A stretch of 6,038 nucleotides of DNA from Clostridia bacterium (GTDB lineage: Bacteria > Bacillota_A > Clostridia > Lachnospirales > Lachnospiraceae): contig JAAYYM010000423.1 in assembly GCA_012515365.1 (NCBI GenBank), positions 1 through 6,038 on the forward strand, written 5' to 3'. The position numbers and the translations under genes are program-made. The notes under the pieces were generated by a model. The model saw only the letters and a program-made list of their open reading frames with translations, was not told the origin of the DNA and made no database searches. This document shows positions 1-5,210 of the stretch, one piece after another (positions within the stretch are counted from its first letter, which is position 1; every line of letters starts with the position of its first letter).

Positions 1-254
1 CCACTCACCCATACAAAATCATGTTCGATTCCCAGTTCTGACAATGTATGTTCGATCATTTTACCTGTGCTTCCGCAAAGAAATCCTGTCGCAAGGCTAA
101 CACCACCTAGTTCTTTAATGGTTTTAGAAACATTGATTCCCTTTCCTCCAACATCGTATACGACCTTTTTGATCCGGTTTAAACCGCCTGTCATCAAATG
201 ATCAATTTCTACTGTTTTATCGATTGCAGGATTCATGGTTATGGTAACAATCAT
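1..254 (-). CDS. fruK: 1-phosphofructokinase-like PfkB-family sugar kinase, N-terminal part (gene runs off the left edge)
   Basis: The first 84 residues of a ribokinase/PfkB-family kinase are visible. The start begins MIVTITMNPAIDKTVEIDHL, with the NPAID motif at residues 8-12 that is typical of 1-phosphofructokinase and tagatose-6-phosphate kinase. G-L-N-R-I follows at 24-28, the PfkB signature GGKGINVS at 36-43, and GFLCGSTG at 57-64. Family knowledge: FruK phosphorylates fructose 1-phosphate to fructose 1,6-bisphosphate in the cytoplasm after PTS uptake of fructose. The ATP-binding and catalytic GAGD region lies outside the window, so FruK and LacC cannot be fully separated; the N-terminus favours FruK. 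The start at 254 is supported by AAGGAGG (262-268) seven bases upstream. The gene has its own promoter and lies behind the ilvC terminator, so it opens a new transcript, perhaps with fructose PTS genes beyond the edge. Confidence 0.85.
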   Translation of the reverse strand, partial: MIVTITMNPAIDKTVEIDHLMTGGLNRIKKVVYDVGGKGINVSKTIKELGGVSLATGFLCGSTGKMIEHTLSELGIEHDFVWVS

Positions 255-298
255 TCTTTCGCCTCCTTACAAAGAATCATGGAACTATCATTACTTCC

Positions 299-328
299 AT
301 TATAAGTAGTATTCCTATCATTTTACAA
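299..328 (-). promoter_or_regulatory. Sigma-A-type promoter of the fruK-like gene
   Basis: On the minus strand there is a perfect -10 TATAAT (299-304) and a -35 TTGTAA (323-328, four of six consensus bases) separated by 18 bp. It lies 45 bp upstream of the start codon at 254 and just downstream of the ilvC terminator. The positions are read directly from the sequence; the promoter role is inferred. Confidence 0.65.
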
Positions 329-334
329 CAAATT

Positions 335-379
335 AAATAAAAAATGAGACGAATTCGTTATATAACGGATTCGTCTCAT
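335..379 (-). terminator. Rho-independent terminator of ilvC
   Basis: Two 17-nt arms (344-360 and 363-379) form a long hairpin with one internal mismatch (C opposite A on the minus-strand transcript). A T-rich run follows immediately on the minus strand (335-343). It sits about 40 bp after the ilvC stop codon. On the plus strand the stem would contain a G-U pair but no U-run follows, so it should work for minus-strand transcripts only. Confidence 0.92.
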
Positions 380-420
380 CGATCATCTTACATACATAGT
401 TCTAATTAATCAGCTGATAA

Positions 421-1452
421 CTAGTTGTTGATGAATTTGTCAGCTTCATTATTCCAGCTGTACAGTTTTCTGATTTCTTCTCCAACTACCTCTGAAGGAT
501 GCTCAGATGCAAGCTTCTTCATTGCTTTGAAGTGTGCCTGTCCGCCTGCGTCAGACATATCTAACAAGAATTCTTTTGCGAAAGAACCATCCTGAATATC
601 AGAAAGGATCTTCTTCATTGTCTTCTTAGTTTCTTCTGTGATGAGCTTAGGTCCTGTAACATAATCGCCGTATTCAGCAGTATTTGAAATAGAATATCTC
701 ATTCCTGAGAATCCTGACTGATAGATCAGGTCTACGATCAGTTTCATTTCATGAATACACTCAAAGTATGCATTTCTTGGATCATATCCACCCTCTACAA
801 GAGTTTCAAAACCAGCCTGCATCAATGCACAAACACCACCGCAAAGAACTGCCTGCTCACCAAATAAATCAGTCTCTGTCTCTGTTCTGAATGTTGTCTC
901 AAGTACGCCGGCTCTTGCTCCACCGATAGCCAAAGCATATGCAAGTGCTTTATCAAGTGCCTTTCCTGTAGCATCCTGCTGTACAGCTACAAGACAAGGA
1001 ACACCTTTACCTGCCTGATACTCACTTCTTACTGTATGACCTGGTCCCTTAGGCGCGATCATGGTAACATCAACACCCTTAGGTGGGATGATCTGATTAA
1101 AATGAATTGCGAAACCATGTGCGAACATCAGCATGTTTCCGTCTTCCAGATTTGGTTCGATTGATTCTTTGTACATTTTAGCCTGTTTCTCATCATTGAT
1201 CAGAATCATGATAATATCAGCTTTTTTTGCAGCTTCTGCTGCTGTATATACTTTAAATCCCTGAGCTTCTGCTTTTGCCCATGATTTACTTCCTTCATAT
1301 AAACCAATGATAACGTTACATCCTGACTCTTTTGCATTTAATGCATGTGCATGTCCCTGGCTGCCGTATCCGATGACAGCGATTGTCTTGCCATCCAGCA
1401 TTGAAAGATTACAATCTTCCTGATAATAAATCTTATTTTCTGTGTTTCCCAT
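421..1452 (-). CDS. ilvC: Ketol-acid reductoisomerase (class I KARI)
   Basis: This 343-aa protein has the usual length of the short class I family. Family knowledge: it converts 2-acetolactate or 2-aceto-2-hydroxybutyrate into the dihydroxy acids of valine, leucine and isoleucine synthesis, using Mg2+ and a nicotinamide cofactor in the cytoplasm. The Rossmann motif [12 protein letters not shown] starts at residue 28. The cofactor loop G-L-Y-E-G-S-K-S-W is at 50-58, AHGF with H112 at 111-114, and APKGPGH with K135 at 133-139. The metal and acid residues D195/E199 (DLFGE) and E231/E235 (ECIHE) are present, as is S256 in the [10 protein letters not shown] region, so the active site looks complete. 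The loop has Y52 and E53 where NADPH enzymes often have basic residues. The start at 1452 is preceded by AAGGAGG (1461-1467) eight bases upstream. The gene has its own promoter and terminator; no other ilv or leu gene is next to it. Confidence 0.98.
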   Translation of the reverse strand: MGNTENKIYYQEDCNLSMLDGKTIAVIGYGSQGHAHALNAKESGCNVIIGLYEGSKSWAKAEAQGFKVYTAAEAAKKADIIMILINDEKQAKMYKESIEPNLEDGNMLMFAHGFAIHFNQIIPPKGVDVTMIAPKGPGHTVRSEYQAGKGVPCLVAVQQDATGKALDKALAYALAIGGARAGVLETTFRTETETDLFGEQAVLCGGVCALMQAGFETLVEGGYDPRNAYFECIHEMKLIVDLIYQSGFSGMRYSISNTAEYGDYVTGPKLITEETKKTMKKILSDIQDGSFAKEFLLDMSDAGGQAHFKAMKKLASEHPSEVVGEEIRKLYSWNNEADKFINN

Positions 1453-1490
1453 TGATAGAACCTCCTTATGAAATGTGAAATTATGAGTTT

Positions 1491-1507
1491 GAGTTGTATT
1501 ACAACTC
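1491..1507. promoter_or_regulatory. 17-bp perfect palindrome in the ilvC leader (possible GntR operator or leader hairpin)
   Basis: GAGTTGTATTACAACTC is perfectly symmetrical around one central base. Its core TTGTATTACAA fits the published FadR-subfamily GntR operator consensus TNGTNNNACNA. It lies in the ilvC 5' untranslated leader, downstream of the -10 and about 40 bp before the start codon, where a bound repressor could block elongation. As RNA it could instead form a 6-bp stem with a 5-nt loop. A FadR-subfamily regulator is encoded about 700 bp away (2170-2874), but the link between them is inference. Confidence 0.5.
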
Positions 1508-1519
1508 GTTTTATTTGTA

Positions 1520-1555
1520 TGACATCTATTATGAACACATTTTAGACAGATGTCA
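1520..1555. repeat. 8-bp inverted repeat framing the ilvC promoter
   Basis: TGACATCT at 1520-1527 and AGATGTCA at 1548-1555 are perfect inverted copies separated by 20 bp. One copy overlaps the -35 box. The other abuts the -10 box on its downstream side and covers the expected transcription start. Centre-to-centre spacing is 28 bp. The arrangement suits a dimeric regulator site or DNA looping, but no matching regulator is identified. Confidence 0.45.
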
Positions 1556-1556
1556 A
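1528..1556 (-). promoter_or_regulatory. ilvC: Sigma-A promoter of ilvC
   Basis: On the minus strand there is a perfect -35 TTGACA (1551-1556), a 17-bp spacer and a -10 CATAAT (1528-1533, five of six consensus bases). Expected transcription starts near 1521, giving a leader of about 70 nt. That is too short for a T-box or other large riboswitch. Confidence 0.8.
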
Positions 1557-1580
1557 CACCTATTCTAAAAATAACGTTAT

Positions 1581-2167
1581 CTATTTAATTCCGTAGAGCC
1601 CCATCTGCATATAACTATACCAAAATACATGAATCTGTTTAAATCCTGTTTCTTCAAGCAGTTTTAGATGCTGCCTGACAGTCAGTGGAAAATAATTCAC
1701 TCCACATCTTGCAAGATGCGCTTGGGCCTCCTCTTTGCTCTTACCCTGTTCCATCTGATATGTACCCCAGCGTTTTAATTCAAACTCCTTTAAATTCTCA
1801 TTCTCTGGGATTACGTTCTCAAAAGTAATATAAATTCAAATCTGGAATCTGATTCACTTCCTGATTCAATTCTTTTTGAATCACTTTCCGATTCTCCATT
1901 CTTTAATTTCATCTTAGCCTGCTTTAACATTTCCTCTGATGGATCTGCCAGTACAAACCTTGCCTGTGGAAACGTCTTTGCTGCAAGGACTTCCATAGTT
2001 CCGGTTCCACATCCAAGATCCAGCCAGTCATACTGTTTGAATCCACACTGGCGGACTACACTTGTCACTTGTTTATAAAACTCACTGTAGTAAGGAATTG
2101 TACGATTAATTTTCTGATCATACTCAGCTGCAGTCATAGGTGTCGTGTTATCATTTTGTGTATCCAT
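1581..2167 (-). pseudogene. Class I SAM-dependent methyltransferase, broken by an internal deletion and frameshift
   Basis: The first frame opens at 2167. It has the SAM-binding motif I (L49-D-L-G-C-G-T-G-T57) and the motif II acid D75, then leaves the family pattern and stops at 1811-1813 after 118 residues. Another frame then carries the missing C-terminal part from about 1832 to the TAG at 1581-1583: 83 residues beginning YITFENVIPENEN and ending [13 protein letters not shown], with R-W-G-T-Y-Q, NYFPLTVRQHLKLLEETGF and the closing GxYxIK usual for this clostridial family. Family members run to about 240 residues. The sum here is near 197, so about 40-50 residues covering the central strands, including the usual HHY-type segment, are lost. 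The junction lies at 1826-1837. The product is probably inactive; the family's substrate is unknown. It starts two bases after the GntR stop and is the last gene of the SDR-GntR operon. No convincing terminator follows before the ilvC promoter. Confidence 0.85.
1849..1897. repeat. Degenerate ~12-bp repeats encoding an acidic Ser/Glu/Asp run
   Basis: On the plus strand CTGATTCACTTC (1849-1860) is followed directly by CTGATTCAATTC (1861-1872). Looser copies based on GAATCACTTTC and CGATTCTCC follow. In the methyltransferase frame this gives the low-complexity stretch G-E-S-E-S-D-S-K-R-I-E-S-G-S-E-S-D-S-R at residues 91-109, placed just before the deletion junction. It is not a recognised part of the SAM-methyltransferase fold and looks like an expansion by slippage. 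Confidence 0.6.
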
Positions 2168-2169
2168 AT

Positions 2170-2874
2170 TTAATCCTCCCAGGAAAGCTCTTCTGTCCAG
2201 AATGCGTGATGAAGGTGAATGGTCACAGCACTCTTCATCGCCTCTGCATCACGCTTTTCCAAGAAATTCATAATCATAATGTGATCCTTATATGCATCTT
2301 CTGCGATTGCATCCAGATTAAATTCCAAAGCAAATGTTTTCTCGATGGTTTCGGTCAGCATAGGCATAAACTGACTCAGAAAATCATTGTGTGACGCTTT
2401 GATGATTGCACCATGGAATGCGCTCTCAGACTTAATTCTGGAACGTCCCTTTGGATTTGCTTTTAACTGCTCCTGACAGATCCGTCCAAGTTCAAGGATT
2501 GTTTTGATTTCTTCATCAGATGCCCTTTTACAGGCCAGTGCAGCAGCCTCTGGTTCAAAGATCATTCGTGTTTCATATAAATCTCTCAAGGTAATTCGCA
2601 TGTCCGCAAATTCCTTCAAAGCGATCCCACCACCGGCATACTGTTCAATGTGATCCGTCACGAATGTACCTGTACCTCTTTTCACATGCAATGTTCCTTC
2701 CGAAACCAGCATGCGAATTGCTTCACGTAAAGTTGTCCTGCTGACTCCCAGTGATTCTGACAAAACATTCTCATTCGGCAGCTTCTCACCATACTGATAT
2801 TTGTGTTGCTTAAATATTTCATCCTTCAGGATCTCAGCTGTGCGCTGGGACAAATTCTTTTTATCATCCTGCAT
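2170..2874 (-). CDS. GntR-family transcriptional regulator, FadR subfamily (FCD domain)
   Basis: This 234-aa DNA-binding regulator has an N-terminal winged helix-turn-helix at about residues 8-73. It contains K-L-P-N-E-N-V-L-S-E at 31-40, the recognition helix SRTTLREAIRML at 45-56, and the wing VKRGTGTFV at 64-72. An all-helical FCD ligand domain follows (about 95-225). Its metal-site pattern is E150, H154, H198 and H220, with Glu at the first position where Asp is usual. Family knowledge: such proteins are dimeric repressors or activators that respond to organic or sugar acids, often controlling nearby genes. The start at 2874 has GAGG about eight bases upstream. The gene lies 31 bp after the SDR stop and 2 bp before the methyltransferase, so it is co-transcribed with both. 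Its effector is unknown; autoregulation of this operon and control of ilvC through the palindrome at 1491-1507 are possible. Confidence 0.93.
   Translation of the reverse strand: MQDDKKNLSQRTAEILKDEIFKQHKYQYGEKLPNENVLSESLGVSRTTLREAIRMLVSEGTLHVKRGTGTFVTDHIEQYAGGGIALKEFADMRITLRDLYETRMIFEPEAAALACKRASDEEIKTILELGRICQEQLKANPKGRSRIKSESAFHGAIIKASHNDFLSQFMPMLTETIEKTFALEFNLDAIAEDAYKDHIMIMNFLEKRDAEAMKSAVTIHLHHAFWTEELSWED
2173..2180 (-). promoter_or_regulatory. Ribosome binding site of the methyltransferase, inside the end of the GntR gene
   Basis: GGGAGGAT on the minus strand is formed by the last codons (Trp-Glu-Asp) of the GntR gene and lies seven bases before the ATG at 2167. Stop and start are separated by only two bases, which implies translational coupling. 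Confidence 0.75.
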
Positions 2875-2905
2875 GATGTAACCTCATCTTTCTCATCCTT
2901 TTCTG

Positions 2906-4321
2906 TCAAATTTGTCCGGCAACTGCCTGCTCATAGCTTTCTCCACGTGTGACGGTAACGTATTTTTTAAATTCTATCGTCCACATGTCCATTTCCTCTT
3001 CTAATTCTGCGCCTGCCACTTCATGCATGATCAGTGAAACGTACTTGCATCCGGTCTTTGCCATCTGGGGAATGAAATAGGAAAATCCCCACTCTACATC
3101 TCTCTTATCATCTTCAAATCCATTTCTTGCGTCGATAACAAGACTGCTTCCCGGATATGTCTCCATCAGCTTCAGTGCATATGAAACAGGCTCTCTGTAA
3201 TGTTCAAGATGTGCTTCCTTTTTCCAGGTAATCAATACTGCATGATCCTTTTGCTGATAGACAACATCTGCATAATCAGAATGAAATTCATGATTGCTAT
3301 TTTTAATCACCTGTGCTTTTGCCTGCTCCAATGCCTCGATCAACTGGTCGCACCATGCATCAAATTCCGGATCCTCCTGCTGGCATTGTGGATGGGACAT
3401 CACATAATCGACTGCCTTTTTAAGTCCTTCTTCCATCCTGACAGTTGCCTTGAAGTCCGGCACCATACGTTTTAATTTTGTATTATCAAACACAACTGTA
3501 TTTGATTTATCTCCGATCAGTCCACCTCTGGCATCAAATGACACAGGACTTGTTTGAGCAATAAAATCTGAAGAAACATAATAGGGACGGTATGGTACTC
3601 CCAAATGGTCTGCGATCAGCTGATAAATCTGATTCCAGGTCATGGATTCATCGGAAGTAATCTGAAATGCCTCTCCGATTGCATGCGGATTTCCCATCAA
3701 ACCTATGAATCCCTTTGCGAAATCAGTATTGTAAGTCATCGTCCACAGGCTCATGCCATCTCCATGAACAATCACCGGTTTTCCTTCGAGCATACGTTTC
3801 ATAACCTGATAGCTTCCTTTGGTTCCATGTAATCCCATCGGTACAGAACGTTCACTGTAGGTATGGCTTGGTCGTATGATCGTAACCGGAAACTGATCCT
3901 CTCGATAGCGTTCCATCAGATAAGTTTCACATGCTATTTTATTTCTGGAATACTCCCAGTAAGGATTTGCAAGCGCGGTTCCTTCTGTGATCACGTAGTC
4001 ACGCAGCGGTTTATGGTATGCCGATGCGGAACTGATATACATAAACTGTTTTGTTTTATCTTTAAATAAGCGAAAATCACGTTCCAGCTGGCTTGGTACA
4101 AATCCGATAAAATCACATACAACATCAAATGTCAGATCCTTGATTTTCTCAGAAACATCTTTTTCATTCTCAATATCTGCAATCATTGTTTTCACATTTG
4201 AAGGCAGTTCCTGCTTTCGGTTTCCTCGATTCAGCAAATATAACTCACAGCCTCTAGCCGCCAGTTCATTTGTAATTGCCATACTGATCGTGCCGGTACC
4301 ACCAATAAATAATGCTTTCAT
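2906..4321 (-). CDS. NAD(P)-dependent epimerase/dehydratase-like extended SDR fused to a C-terminal SpoIIAA/STAS-like domain
   Basis: This 471-aa protein is about 130-150 residues longer than an ordinary single-domain extended SDR. Residues 1 to about 312 form the SDR part: Rossmann motif G7-G-T-G-x-x-S13, N-R-G at 31-33 after the second strand (Arg there often suits NADP), SSAS at 97-100, the catalytic pair Y124-x-x-x-K128 (YSRNK), and R-P-S-H-T-Y at 150-155. After a Gln/Glu-rich linker (about 313-341), residues 342-471 form a second domain starting EFHSDYADVVYQQ, with V-I-D-A-R-N-G-F-E-D-D at 395-405, D-V-E-W-G-F-S-Y-F at 408-416 and E-E-E-M-D-M-W at 441-447. It resembles small stand-alone proteins I recall from Lachnospiraceae, possibly SpoIIAA/STAS-like; that match is from memory. 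No membrane segment or signal is present. The start at 4321 has a GAGG-type site upstream. It is the first large gene of the operon with GntR and the methyltransferase. Substrate unknown; sugar or nucleotide-sugar derivatives are typical of the family. Confidence 0.88.
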   Translation of the reverse strand: MKALFIGGTGTISMAITNELAARGCELYLLNRGNRKQELPSNVKTMIADIENEKDVSEKIKDLTFDVVCDFIGFVPSQLERDFRLFKDKTKQFMYISSASAYHKPLRDYVITEGTALANPYWEYSRNKIACETYLMERYREDQFPVTIIRPSHTYSERSVPMGLHGTKGSYQVMKRMLEGKPVIVHGDGMSLWTMTYNTDFAKGFIGLMGNPHAIGEAFQITSDESMTWNQIYQLIADHLGVPYRPYYVSSDFIAQTSPVSFDARGGLIGDKSNTVVFDNTKLKRMVPDFKATVRMEEGLKKAVDYVMSHPQCQQEDPEFDAWCDQLIEALEQAKAQVIKNSNHEFHSDYADVVYQQKDHAVLITWKKEAHLEHYREPVSYALKLMETYPGSSLVIDARNGFEDDKRDVEWGFSYFIPQMAKTGCKYVSLIMHEVAGAELEEEMDMWTIEFKKYVTVTRGESYEQAVAGQI

Positions 4322-4428
4322 ACGCCTACCTCGCTTCTGTACTTGATTGTTGTTATTGTGTTGATTATGCTCATTGCGGTCATTGTGTTCATTGTGTTCA
4401 TTAATTCAGATCGCTTGTATTTCATCAT
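4318..4428 (-). CDS. Possible 36-aa leader ORF (Thr/Ile/Asn/Met-rich) overlapping the SDR start
   Basis: An open frame of 36 codons starts with ATG-ATG at 4428 and reads MMKYKRSELMNTMNTMTA, followed by MSIINTITTIKYRSEVGV. Its TGA overlaps the SDR start codon as ATGA (4318-4321), the usual form of translational coupling. An internal in-frame ATG at 4401 would give 27 residues. The middle of the ORF is the 9-bp tandem repeat, so slippage would keep the frame. The ends look like a duplication (M-K-Y-K-R-S-E-L and I-K-Y-R-S-E-V). Against it: there is no good Shine-Dalgarno sequence before either start, and the first ATG lies in the probable -10 box. No attenuator-type terminator follows. It could be chance; no function is assigned. 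Confidence 0.3.
   Translation of the reverse strand: MMKYKRSELMNTMNTMTAMSIINTITTIKYRSEVGV
4340..4402. repeat. 9-bp tandem repeat, about seven units
   Basis: Six contiguous 9-bp units, each ending in ATT on the plus strand, cover 4349-4402: GTTGTTATT, GTGTTGATT, ATGCTCATT, GCGGTCATT, GTGTTCATT and GTGTTCATT. The last two are identical. A seventh, weaker unit TACTTGATT precedes them (4340-4348). The array lies between the probable promoter and the ribosome binding site of the SDR gene. It is a minisatellite-like tract likely to vary in copy number by slippage. Confidence 0.8.
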
Positions 4429-4456
4429 AGCATAATCGTTTATAAAAATAAAGCAA
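4424..4456 (-). promoter_or_regulatory. Probable promoter of the SDR-GntR-methyltransferase operon
   Basis: On the minus strand an extended -10, TGCTATGAT, is seen at 4424-4432. No good -35 lies at the best distance. TTGCTT at 4451-4456 would pair with the overlapping alternative -10 TATGCT at 16 bp. The site lies between the ClbS/DfsB terminator and the SDR gene. Which -10 is used is not decided by the sequence. Confidence 0.45.
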
Positions 4457-4480
4457 AGCATGCGTTCATGCATGCTTTGC
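4441..4480 (-). terminator. Rho-independent terminator overlapping the end of the ClbS/DfsB gene
   Basis: Perfect 11-bp arms GCAAAGCATGC (4453-4463) and GCATGCTTTGC (4470-4480) flank a 6-nt loop. On the minus strand they are followed by the T-rich run TTTATTTTTATA. The stop codon of the upstream gene (4466-4468) lies in the loop, so the 5' arm of the stem encodes its last residues. Confidence 0.92.
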
Positions 4481-5008
4481 GTAGGTCACTGTATGTTTGC
4501 GGATTTTCTTGATTGCCCATGCATAGTGACTTGAAGTAGTTGATACGAAATAACTTCCGAGATTTGATGTCCCTGTCCATGAAAAATGCTTTTTCGTAAA
4601 TAATTCATCATTTGAAAACTGCTCCATGAGGGTCATGATTTCCTGATGACTTTCTCTTAACATTTTAATGGCCTCTTCTAATGAAGTAGATTGATGTTCT
4701 TTCCAAATCTCTACATTCATGTCACCATAGGTCTTCCAGTTATATGGTTCTGGAATGAAGGTCTTTGCGATCCCCTTCTGGTTAGAATCTACCCAGTCAA
4801 GCAGCAGTTTGTGCCATTCATATAAATGAACTAAAACATCACGGACGTTCTTATCTCGCTTCCAGTGCGCTTCCTTTCCCGGATCTGCCCCAAAATCAAA
4901 TGTGGCATTCTGTTCTGCCGATGGCATTTTTTCAATTAGTTGAAACAGCTTTTCAAATTCTTCCTTTGCATCATGTAATAAATCAGCTTTTGTTCCTGGT
5001 CTTGGCAT
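4466..5008 (-). CDS. ClbS/DfsB-family four-helix bundle protein (DUF1706)
   Basis: This 180-aa cytoplasmic protein begins MPRPGTKADLL. It carries the pattern of the ClbS/DfsB (DUF1706) family: N-V-R-D-V-L-V-H-L-Y-E-W-H at 54-66, W-K-T-Y-G-D-M-N with I-W at 91-102, S-W-T-G-T-S-N-L-G-S-Y at 143-153, and S-S-H-Y-A-W-A-I-K-K-I-R-K-H near the end. Length is as usual and the whole fold is present. Family knowledge: ClbS of colibactin producers protects its host by opening the reactive cyclopropane, but most family members, including clostridial ones, have no known substrate, and no colibactin-like genes are seen here. The frame opens at an earlier ATG (5035), but the start at 5008 is preferred because AAGGAGAG lies just upstream of it and the family begins there. 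It is a single-gene transcript with its own promoter and terminator, divergent from the gene at 5211. Confidence 0.88.
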   Translation of the reverse strand: MPRPGTKADLLHDAKEEFEKLFQLIEKMPSAEQNATFDFGADPGKEAHWKRDKNVRDVLVHLYEWHKLLLDWVDSNQKGIAKTFIPEPYNWKTYGDMNVEIWKEHQSTSLEEAIKMLRESHQEIMTLMEQFSNDELFTKKHFSWTGTSNLGSYFVSTTSSHYAWAIKKIRKHTVTYAKHA

Positions 5009-5014
5009 ATTTTT

Positions 5015-5022
5015 CTCTCCTT
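5015..5022 (-). promoter_or_regulatory. Ribosome binding site that fixes the ClbS/DfsB start at 5008
   Basis: AAGGAGAG on the minus strand lies six bases before the ATG at 5008. The upstream in-frame ATG at 5035 has no such site, and using it would place this sequence inside the coding region. Confidence 0.8.
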
Positions 5023-5071
5023 TTATAATAGTCACTTTTTACTCAATTACATTGTTCATTCATACAACTTC

Positions 5072-5080
5072 ATTATATCA
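5072..5080 (-). promoter_or_regulatory. Extended -10 promoter of the ClbS/DfsB gene
   Basis: On the minus strand TGA is followed by a perfect TATAAT (5072-5077), an extended -10 element. No clear -35 is present at 16-18 bp, as is common for extended -10 promoters. It lies 63 bp before the start codon. Confidence 0.6.
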
Positions 5081-5138
5081 AATAAACACGACACGTAATG
5101 TCATATTATAATTACTATTCAATTAATATTTGATTTTC

Positions 5139-5168
5139 TTGCTAATCCGGTTAAAATCCGTTTATAAT
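5139..5168 (+). promoter_or_regulatory. Promoter of the 132-aa unknown gene
   Basis: TTGCTA (5139-5144, four of six bases of the -35) and a perfect TATAAT (5163-5168) are separated by 18 bp. The start codon is 42 bp downstream of the -10. This is the only strong plus-strand promoter seen in the window. Confidence 0.7.
5144..5164. repeat. Direct repeat AATCCGnTTA inside the plus-strand promoter spacer
   Basis: AATCCGGTTA (5144-5153) and AATCCGTTTA (5155-5164) differ at one base and are spaced 11 bp apart, one helical turn. They fill the space between the -35 and -10 boxes. Bound protein would sit on one face of the DNA and block RNA polymerase. No regulator is known for this site. Confidence 0.45.
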
Positions 5169-5210
5169 AGAGCATGAAACCAGTCACATCAAAAGAGGAT
5201 GTAAACAATC

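Noticed and set aside
1453..1521. T-box or riboswitch in the ilvC leader
   Set aside because: The leader is only about 70 nt and has no specifier stem, T-box sequence or terminator/antiterminator pair.
1338..1538. A 66-codon open frame on the minus strand covering the start of ilvC and its promoter
   Set aside because: It overlaps ilvC in another frame, runs through the promoter and leader, and has no recognisable domain or good ribosome binding site.
1565..1582. Terminator after the methyltransferase at the palindrome ATAACGTTAT followed by a short T-run
   Set aside because: The symmetry has no loop and would leave only about three AT pairs in RNA. Read-through towards ilvC therefore cannot be excluded.
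2140..4346. Several 68-91 codon open frames on the plus strand opposite the GntR and SDR genes
   Set aside because: They lie fully antisense to clear genes, are Cys/Phe/His-rich as expected of antisense reading, and lack promoters and ribosome binding sites.
4340..4402. CRISPR-like array
   Set aside because: The units are 9 bp and contiguous with no unique spacers, and no cas gene is present.
4466..5008. Self-resistance gene of a colibactin-like genotoxin cluster
   Set aside because: No polyketide or peptide synthetase genes are in the window, and this family is widespread without such clusters.
5009..5035. Longer ClbS/DfsB protein starting at the ATG at 5035
   Set aside because: The extra nine residues include the ribosome binding site of the better start, and the family begins with the M-P-R-P-type sequence at 5008.
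5051..5069. TTGT-N8-ACAA inverted repeat downstream of the ClbS/DfsB -10
   Set aside because: The four-base arms are too short to separate from chance in AT-rich DNA.
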